Below, in pieces: positions 57,590-64,000 of a DNA stretch of 64,000 nt. The notes below the pieces were generated by a model that worked only from the letters and a program-made list of their open reading frames with translations, searched no databases and was not told the DNA's origin. The stretch's first letter is position 1. Each line of letters opens with the position of its first letter. Origin of the DNA: Lampris incognitus (taxonomy: Eukaryota > Chordata > Actinopteri > Lampriformes > Lampridae). A program made the translations under genes and the position numbers. Where the stretch lies: assembly GCF_029633865.1 (NCBI RefSeq), contig NC_079215.1:52945985-53009984 (forward strand). The letters are read 5' to 3'.

Positions 57590-58900
57590 CAGTCAAGCAA
57601 CAATTTCTGTTGATCTTGAGGAAAACGCATAGCTCCAGAGATGTGGTTGTTCTGGTTCACAGTCCAGATGACAGTAGTCCGCACACAGAGAAGATGCGCT
57701 CCACAAAGGCTTGTGAGGCAGGGGCACTAACTAGATCCAATGCCACAGGGGCAAGTTTTGGATAGACGGCCTCTGTTGAGCTCCAGAACTGCAACGATGT
57801 CTCTTAAAACACACCCTTTTTGATGTCGTTGACATACTTAATTTCGGTCGACAGACTATCGGACACATTCGGCCGATTTGTGTACACGTTGACCTCCATC
57901 CTGGATGCAAGGAAACGGTATTTCTGAAAGACAGAAGTAGAGGCTGCTGTTGGAGTTTGAGTGGCCCTTGCAGTGGCATCGTCGTCATGCTGAGAAGCAG
58001 TAGCTGGGTTGTACTGAACTACCAGGTTCTGCACAAACGGCTGTGCTGCCCTCTTCAGTGGCACTGTGTCTGGTGTTCGAAGAACCAGTGAAACACTCGG
58101 ATCCACTAGGCAGGCTCCTGGTGTAGAATCAAATTGGGTGGAATCGGGGCTCAGGATGCAAGCAAAACGTTCACGCAGGGACTTGAGCAGCACTTGCGTT
58201 AACTGCTTCCCAACAGTAGTCGTTAGCAGGTATGCCCCAAGGTTGAGGAGGCATGGCACTGCTGTCACTCTGAAGCTGTTCTGTGTGGACTGCAGAGGGC
58301 TCAAGCAGCTTGACCAGGTTCTCCAGTTTAGCCTAATTACTTGTGAGAAGTGAGTCAATCCCTAAATCATTAAGTATTTGGTTCAGCTCTGGTCTCCAGC
58401 AGTCTTCTCGTCATATCAAAAGTGCTGTTCCAGTGTGTGCTACAATCCGGGATCAGAGTTTTGCCGCACCTTTTGACCATTTCCTCATTTGCCACTGACT
58501 ATTTCCTCACAGCATGCACCAGCTTTCTTGCTCTTGTTATGAGTGAATCAGCACTTGGGTGCTTCATGGCATCTTTCAGTGTGAGCTGAACGGTGTGGGC
58601 CAAGTATGGCATTTTCTGGAACTTGTTCTCCCCATCTTCTTGCAGGTCAAGTTCTTAGCAAGGCAAAAAGAGAAAACAGACAATTTAGACATTAAATGTA
58701 AAACACCAAAAATAGTCATACATTTCTGTTATAATCCAACTTGAGCCGAACGGTGTGGGCCAAGTATGGCTTTCTCTGGAACTTGTTGTTCTCCCCATCT
58801 TCTGGCAGGTCAAGTTCTTAGCAAGGCAGAAAGAGAAAACAGACAAATAATTTAGGCATTAGATATGTAAAACATCAAAAATAGTCATACAGTTCTGTTA
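57590..58900 (-). pseudogene. hAT transposase (ZBED-like), broken
   Basis: Minus-strand pieces in order: ENKFQKMPYLAHTVQLTLKD and ITRARKLVHAVRK (about 58640-58500), VKRCGKTLIPDCSTHWNSTF, LENLVKLLEPSAVHTEQLQS, then the 184-codon frame 58358-57804 (VPCLLNLGAYLLTTT, VFQKYRFLASRMEVNVY). The C-terminal dimerisation block PASQAFVERIFSVCGLL is near 57710-57650. Stops and frame changes between pieces rule out function. A 165-base tandem repeat at 58579-58905 duplicates the MPYLAHTVQ-coding end and adjoining intron-like sequence. Confidence 0.75.
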
Positions 58901-59160
58901 TAATCCAACTTGAGCTGTGTATTTGATTTAATAGCCAGTGAAATAAGAATCTGTTGACACCGACATTCGCTTGGGTTGCATGTGTGATTCCGATGAGCAA
59001 TCAGACAGTACGTTGCTCCATCGTTTCCTGCTCTAGGTGGATGGTCTCCAGTAACTTTTTAGCGAGCTTTCAGACCTGCAACACAAGTTTTTTGTTTAGA
59101 TTTTTATGTTCCGCGACTCATTTATTATACAGTTAATCACAATTCACATCATAGTCTCTA

Positions 59161-59268
59161 TCTGTATCTATGCCCACTCACTGCCATGATCTCCCTCGCC
59201 TCGAGTCCTGCATCAGACAGTTTCTGTAGGGCAGTGGCTCTCTGGCTGTGGTTGTTGTAAGTTGTCTG
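59161..59268 (-). pseudogene. Crypton tyrosine recombinase, C-terminal catalytic block
   Basis: On the minus strand the frame reads QTTYNNHSQRATALQKLSDA then GLEAREIMAVSGHR, matching the TNHSIRAT...AGFEARHIMxVSGH block of Crypton (DUF3504-type) recombinases. It contains the HxxR motif (His-Ser-Gln-Arg) of the tyrosine recombinase active site. The N-terminal part of what appears to be the same gene is at 61780-62510; the two are separated by a hAT element. Confidence 0.7.
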
Positions 59269-59344
59269 TCGCTGCCCGGGGCACAGCGTGGGTCTCAGCA
59301 CAAAGGGGGCGGAGCTTCTCGATGAGCCCTTGTGATAGTCATTT

Positions 59345-61700
59345 TAAAATTCAAAAACTGTAAACTAGCGGACATCTCATCCTATCCAGCAAACAACACA
59401 AATGGTCACTTATTGAGCCAAGCAGCCTACATGTCTAAGAAAGAATAGAAAAGCCACTTTAGTCAGACAAACCTGTTCAGAAGCTTGTTCTGAAGAACAA
59501 AAAAAAAAGTGTTGCCAGTCGCACTCAAATATTTATGCAGAGGACAGCCCATAGACACCTCCTCGGTCACACACACACACACATACACACACACACAGAC
59601 AGCTGTCACTCAGTGACTGTCACTGTCTGTGGTGCTGAAAGCACATTAAAAATAGGCTATATGTATATTGACACAGCGGTCTATTACACAGGCTTATTCA
59701 AATAGAAAATAGACTCAGCGGTCTATCATAACAGGCATATTTAAAATCACAACAGACACGGTGGCCTATCACACAACAGGCATATTCAAATAGAAAATGG
59801 ACTCGGCGGTCTATTATAGACAGTTTACAACAACACCAAGCATATTCAAATAGATAGGTGGTCAAGGCAACAACAACATTCTGACTTAATCAAGAAACTA
59901 ATTATGAAGGTTTAACTCACCAATTGTTGTCTCTGCTCTGGCTGCTGGACGTGAGTGTAGATTCATCCTCCATAGAACACGGTACATTCTCAAACTAAAT
60001 AATCCAGGTAACGTGAAGAACAGGTAATCCAAACAGGTAAACACGAAGAACTTTTTACATGTGGCGATCTCTTTTTAGAACCGCACCCTCCTCCTTCATG
60101 GCGGCAAACTTGCCCACCACTTTGTCCTTGTCAATGTCTATGTCCCGCTCAACACTTAGCAAAGTGAGGTTGGACAGTCTGGCCTCATCCATGCATGAAC
60201 GCAAATAGCTTTTTATGAGCTTCATACGGCTGAAACTTCGTTCTGCTCTGGCGCTGCTGATGGGAATTGTTTTATAAATTCTATGGAGAATGGTCAGTTG
60301 AGGGTATGCTCTATCCATGTCGTTGGCAATGAGGAAAGGCAGGACCGCATCGTTTTTAAGATCCAATTCTAACTCAGAATACAATGTATGAAAGGAATGA
60401 AACTCCTCCACAATTTCCCCTGGCTCGGAAATGTCTTCTGAGTAGTGATGTGCAAGCTGGAGCATTTTCTCTTCAGCGTCTGCGTGCTCAAAGTGCTTTG
60501 GGTTGAGTACCATGAACAGTTTAGCAATTTCTTTGAAGTCGGAAAATCGCTTCTCAAGCTGCCCCACAAATATATCCAGTACGTAAAAATAAACTTCAGT
60601 TTTGAAGCGACATCTACTGTCCTGGATGGGCTCGTCATCTGAGTTCTCATCAAATTATCTCTTCCTCTTGCGTACTCTCTCCTCCGCAAACTCAGTGGTT
60701 GCGTCTGCGCTGCTTTCTCTGGCCATCGTTTTAGTGGTGCGCTCCATTGTGTTAAATGCCTCATCTGTGTGAAACTTTTCGATCTGAGTGCAAGTGGTGT
60801 CAAGGAGATCCACAGCAGTGTTGAGATCGAGAGACTTTGGAGATAATTAGAGCGGATGTAGGTTTTCTTTAGCAAATTGTTCCAAAACACCAACATGAAT
60901 TTAAACTCAAATGTGCTGAGTTTTGAGAGCAGTTCTTCAGCTTCAGAGGCAGCCTTGGGTGTACTCTGGTTATGGTGCGTGATGCGGTGCAGGGCTTTGA
61001 GAATTGCAGGCAGGTTCTGAATCACAGTCTCTGTGGCCTGCTTCCTTGAAGCCCACCTTGTGTCTGGCAGGCTTTTTAACGTTAGAACTGTATTCTCTAG
61101 TTCCATATTATCCTGCTCTTCTTCTAATATTTTAAACCTCGGAAGACTTGAAGTTAAAAAGCAGTACAAGGTTTCAAGAGTGCCAAAAAAACCTTAGCGC
61201 TACACAAAGAACACACAACATCTAGAAGTACGAGATTCAGGTTGTGCGCACAGCAGTGGACATAAAAAGCTTTGTCGGAGCAGTTTTGCTTTACTCTAGC
61301 TTGCAGCGCAGTTAACTGTCCAGACATGGTCCTCGCTCCATCATAAGATTGTCCCCTTATGTGTTTACATTGAGACCAAGATCCTTGAGTGTGTTTGTCA
61401 GAAGATTATAAAACGACTCGGCACCACCATCAGGCAACTTATCAAACTTCACAAAGCGCTCAACGCTATTGCCTGTTTTGTTTACATATCTCAGTGATAG
61501 GGAAAACTGATCAATTCTTGTTATGTTGATAGTTGAGTCTACAATAACGGAAAAACGTACTGCACTGTATTTTTTATTATTAGCCGACTTTACGAGTGTG
61601 TCACTGAATGCGTCGGGAGTCCCGAGACCCGATGCGTTCACGGACGCTCGTAAACTCGGCAACAGAGCTCCAAACGGGGCCCCCCGACCTTGTGGGCCCT
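59345..61700 (-). mobile_element. ZMYM1-like hAT element inserted in a Crypton
   Basis: The minus strand from about 61690 to 60055 encodes hAT segments in order. They are a DUF4371-like region (FSVIVDSTINITRIDQFSLS, LRYVNKTGNSVERFVKF), CAHNLNLVLLD near 61235, SLPDTRWASRKQATE and an Ala/His-rich stretch. The hAT C-terminal dimerisation domain comes last (PISSARAERSFSRMKLIKSY, LSNLTLLSVERDID). Its 3' flank (59345-60050) is A/T-rich with CA repeats near 59560-59605. I could not fix the terminal repeats, so the ends are approximate. Confidence 0.65.
60055..61169 (-). pseudogene. hAT transposase with C-terminal dimerisation domain, broken
   Basis: Two overlapping minus-strand frames (61169-60369 and 60567-60055) together cover the middle and end of a ZMYM1-type hAT transposase. 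The 170-codon end frame is intact and ends KRDRHM. The change of frame between 60567 and about 60900, with stops upstream of 61169, shows that the gene is broken. Confidence 0.7.
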
Positions 61701-61779
61701 GGGGTGACCGCCCCCATGCCCCCGCTCTGGCTCCGCCGCAGGTCGCCGCTTTTACCCTCCTGGGCTGCAGATAGTGGGC

Positions 61780-62510
61780 TTTTGCATCAAGTGGAATTTT
61801 GCTCAGGTATTTTTTGAGAGATGTTACCGGGCAGAGGGGATTTCCTTGCTCCTCAAACATAGCGCCCCTCCGATTTTCTGTCTCTCGCCAGTGGATCTTT
61901 ATGATTTTTTGTTTATTCATTGAATGTCATTGTGAAATACTTGGCTCCATTCTCGTCGTGACGTTTTAGGATGAGTGAGTCAGATTTGAGATCTCGATAA
62001 CCCCTCTTTACCTCTGCATCCAAAGTGTAACTGAATATCGTACCAGACCTTGTTCAATAAACCTTTGGGATTGCCTGGATTTAGTGTTGCAGAATACTTT
62101 AAGATGCGTTGGTCTTCAGGTGATATCGGGGGGTGGTGTGTTGTTTTATCTTTCCCTGTCCTTCTGATCTCTTTTACAACACCTTTGAGCACATTATTAG
62201 CTGATGTGAATTCTGGATCTTGCATCAAATTCCATGAACGGCTAACCGGAGGCTCGTTGATAGAACGGCTTAAACTAGCCCGAAGCCCAAGGTAGCTGCT
62301 AATGCCATAGCGCTCCCCTATAGTTGTCCGGATGGATCCATAAAACTGCGTCAAGACTGTATTCAGGTCGGTCTTCTCTATGGACTGAATGTTGATATTT
62401 ATATTTTTGAGACGTAGCCATGTCTGAAAGCAGTTCAAAGCCCATGTTTGGCTTATGGTGATAGCTTCATTTTTGCTCTTGTCTAATTCGTCTAGTCGGC
62501 TGGTGTCATA
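61780..62510 (-). pseudogene. Crypton tyrosine recombinase, N-terminal part
   Basis: The minus strand reads SRLDELDKSKNEAITISQTW and NCFQTWLRLKNININIQS (SAM-like core-binding region). Then come FYGSIRTTIGERYGISSYLG, FTSANNVLKGVVKEIRR, and KVWYDIQLHFGCRGKEGL with the first catalytic-type arginine. After a frame change it has EEQGNPLCPVTSLKKYLSKI and AHYLQPRR. These are hallmarks of Crypton/DUF3504 recombinases (the family that gave rise to KIAA1958 and ZMYM2-4). Coding breaks off at about 61780, where GC-rich foreign sequence begins; the HxxR block is at 59161-59268. Confidence 0.75.
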
Positions 62511-62519
62511 TCAGCACAC

Positions 62520-63198
62520 CTGGAGGTTTACACTGAAGTAAGCCTATCTAAGGCGTTGTCCACACGGCAACGTTTTTTGATAAACATAGCTTTTTTTTAT
62601 CCTGTTTGGGGGGTCCGTCCGCACGCAAACGTATTAAATACTGCTTCAAACGGAGAAATTGAAAAACTCCGGCCACAGTGAAGATTTTTAAAAACACCGT
62701 ATTTATTTTGATGTGTGGACAAGATTTGCGGATATTTATGCATTTGTCACGTCGCGCGCCGCAGCTGTTTGCTATTTCCTGTCAGCGCCACTAATTTGTT
62801 TACCTGTTGTTACACTGGTGGCTACAAACCATAATTCCACGCTACAAGCGAATTGACTTCCTGAAGAAATGGACGTGTACAAAGTAGTGGTGCTTCTGTC
62901 ACTGTTAACGGGACTTTTTTCCTGTTTACAAATACATACACAGGCTCTGTTCCACAATCTTGAGAGACAGAGGCGTCAGAATGCGCTATGGTAAACACTG
63001 CTACATAATCCACAGGGGTGGAAATGTAACTTTTTTTGTCCACCTGCCACTGTGGTTGGTGCATTCCAAAATCTACCAGCCACTCAATTTTTTTACCAGC
63101 CACTTTCTTGTTTTAACCGGCAGTGTGTAACTGCATGTGAAAAATAATAAAACAAGATCTACAATATTCAAGCAATAGGCTATTTTAAATATTTAAAT
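62520..63198. other. intergenic with DNA-transposon remnants
   Basis: AGGCGTTGTCCACACGGCAA at 62551-62570 and GTGTGGACAAG near 62714 look like pieces of a non-autonomous DNA element. A minus-strand frame of 93 codons (62822-63103) has no recognisable feature and is probably chance. Confidence 0.35.
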
Positions 63199-64000
63199 CA
63201 GGGGTGCCCACAATGTTTTGACTCGTGAGCTACTTTTAAAATGACCAGGTCAAAATGATCTACTCATTAATAATGATAATAATAAAAATACTCAATACAT
63301 GTTTTACATATATATGAACATTTATATGCAGTGTGTGTATTTATATACATGTTGTGTTACATATACAGTATTGCAATGAATTTGCATTTATATTGAACCT
63401 TACACAGGCAATAATCATACCAAACATTTGCTACCACACTATGTTGAAATTGCATCACAGCATGAACCTTTACAGCTGTGTTAAATAGATTTGTGATCTC
63501 TACCTCTCTACTCTGAGGATGACCTGCACTGGAGGGAGTCAGACAGGGTTGCATAGTTCAGACAGTAGCTGCTGGTAGCCAGCCTCAAGCAGGCCTCCAA
63601 ATGATCATCTGTCATGGTGGAATGGTATTTGGACTTGATAATCTTCATGTGAGAAAAGGCTGACTCACACAAATAAGTAGAGCCGAATAATGCCGTCAAG
63701 GAGGTTGCACATTTCCTCATGTTTGGGTACTTGTCCTCTGTAAGTAAGTTCCAAAACTCTCCATGCGCCCTGGACTTGAGCTGAATGTCAGCCTGTACTG
63801 TCAGCATCTCATCCTCCACTGCAGACCAGTTCAGGTGAAACAGTGTTGCCATTTTTGAGGCGAGGGAATCCACCTCTGTATCTTCCCCAAATGGGTAGCA
63901 CATAAATGTAGCGATTGGCTCAAGCAAAGCAAAGTCTTGAAACCATTTGTCAAAGTCTGACCGGACATTTTCAATCTGCTCTGTGTAGCGTGCACTGTCA
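63199..64000 (-). mobile_element. hAT element, 3' part, running off the window
   Basis: The terminal CAGGGGTGCCCAC at 63199-63211 is a hAT-type end, followed by a region with GTGAGCTACTTTTAAAATGA. The transposase C-terminus lies upstream on the minus strand (63508-63927). The other end is beyond 64000. Confidence 0.75.
63508..63927 (-). CDS. hAT transposase C-terminal region (partial)
   Basis: An open frame of 139 codons reading EVDSLASKMATLFHLNWSAV, YPNMRKCATSLTALFGSTYL, CESAFSHMKIIKSKYHSTMT and DDHLEACLRLATSSY. This is the C-terminal dimerisation region of the hAT group that also gave the vertebrate GTF2IRD2 and SCAND3/ZBED9-like fusions. The frame is intact within the window, but the upstream part is off the end, so activity cannot be judged. 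The ATG at 63927 is internal to the family, not a true start. Confidence 0.7.
   Translation of the reverse strand: MLEPIATFMCYPFGEDTEVDSLASKMATLFHLNWSAVEDEMLTVQADIQLKSRAHGEFWNLLTEDKYPNMRKCATSLTALFGSTYLCESAFSHMKIIKSKYHSTMTDDHLEACLRLATSSYCLNYATLSDSLQCRSSSE

Larger units (their letters stand above)
55800..57700 (-). repeat. 888-bp tandem duplication covering a hAT 3' end
   Basis: Two successive units, each containing CCCAATAAACTAGAG, a CAGTGGTTCTCAAA element, GATTCATTGAGATAAA-type sequence, and the last codons of a hAT transposase. The unit offset is 888 bases (55936 to 56824). In the left copy the transposase end is intact on the minus strand (CGLLSPGLRNRTTSSLEQRL to KKLLLD, stop at 56638-56636); the right copy is mutated. 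Confidence 0.8.

Noticed and set aside
62822-63103. 93-codon minus-strand frame as a gene
   Set aside because: No motif, splice signal or promoter was seen, and it lies among transposon remnants.
1-64000. Endogenous retrovirus or other viral genes
   Set aside because: No gag, protease, integrase or envelope-like motifs and no paired LTRs were found. The reverse-transcriptase pieces are of LINE type.

Overview
This window is nuclear DNA of a ray-finned fish, most likely a teleost. Its three recognisable genes are vertebrate genes split by GT-AG introns. They are embedded in Tc1/mariner, hAT, PIF/Harbinger, Crypton and LINE sequence, several SINE-like repeats with tRNA-type heads, and long (GT)n, (TC)n and (TTTC)n microsatellites. 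No prokaryotic operon, CRISPR array or viral gene was seen. Species cannot be named from the sequence.

Genic left half (1-28.1 kb). zbtb5 (+, 651-4014) encodes a BTB/POZ plus two-C2H2-finger repressor. grhpr (-, 9370-12841, nine coding exons) encodes glyoxylate/hydroxypyruvate reductase. uba6 (+, 14513-26505, 31 coding exons) encodes the UBA6-type E1 enzyme. zbtb5 and grhpr are also neighbours in human 9p13, so this pair looks like conserved synteny. grhpr and uba6 are head to head across about 1.7 kb that holds candidate promoter sequence. A possible small unrecognised exon with a polyA signal (8676-8834) lies between zbtb5 and grhpr. I joined all three coding sequences exon by exon and the reading phases close: 725, 359 and 1027 residues.

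Repeat-dominated right half (28.2-64 kb). SINEs flank a 1.64-kb Tc1 element (29451-31089). A CpG-rich promoter-like block (about 32.64-33.1 kb) is followed by a roughly 3.5-kb tandem duplication: copy A 33540-37066, and copy B 38287-43450. One Tc1-like element (X, DD36E spacing) sits at the A/B junction. A second (Y, intact 341-codon DD34E transposase) sits inside copy B, where copy A preserves the empty TA site. Next come a decayed L1/Tx1-like LINE on the minus strand (43.98-49.3 kb) split by another Tc1 copy, a degenerate hAT (51.8-53.7 kb), a 1.07-kb Harbinger derivative with a TTA target duplication (54592-55657), and a minus-strand hAT whose 3' end is tandemly duplicated (55.8-59.0 kb). 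A Crypton-type tyrosine recombinase follows, whose halves (59.16-59.27 and 61.78-62.51 kb) are separated by a ZMYM1-like hAT. The window ends inside the C-terminal part of another hAT transposase.

The most notable items are the intact Tc1 element with its empty site in the paralogous copy, a 35-bp micro-inversion between the two copies, the split Crypton, a GC-AG intron in uba6, and an unrecognised promoter plus exon-like set at 32.6-34.5 kb. I saw nothing that clearly qualifies as a wholly new biological system.
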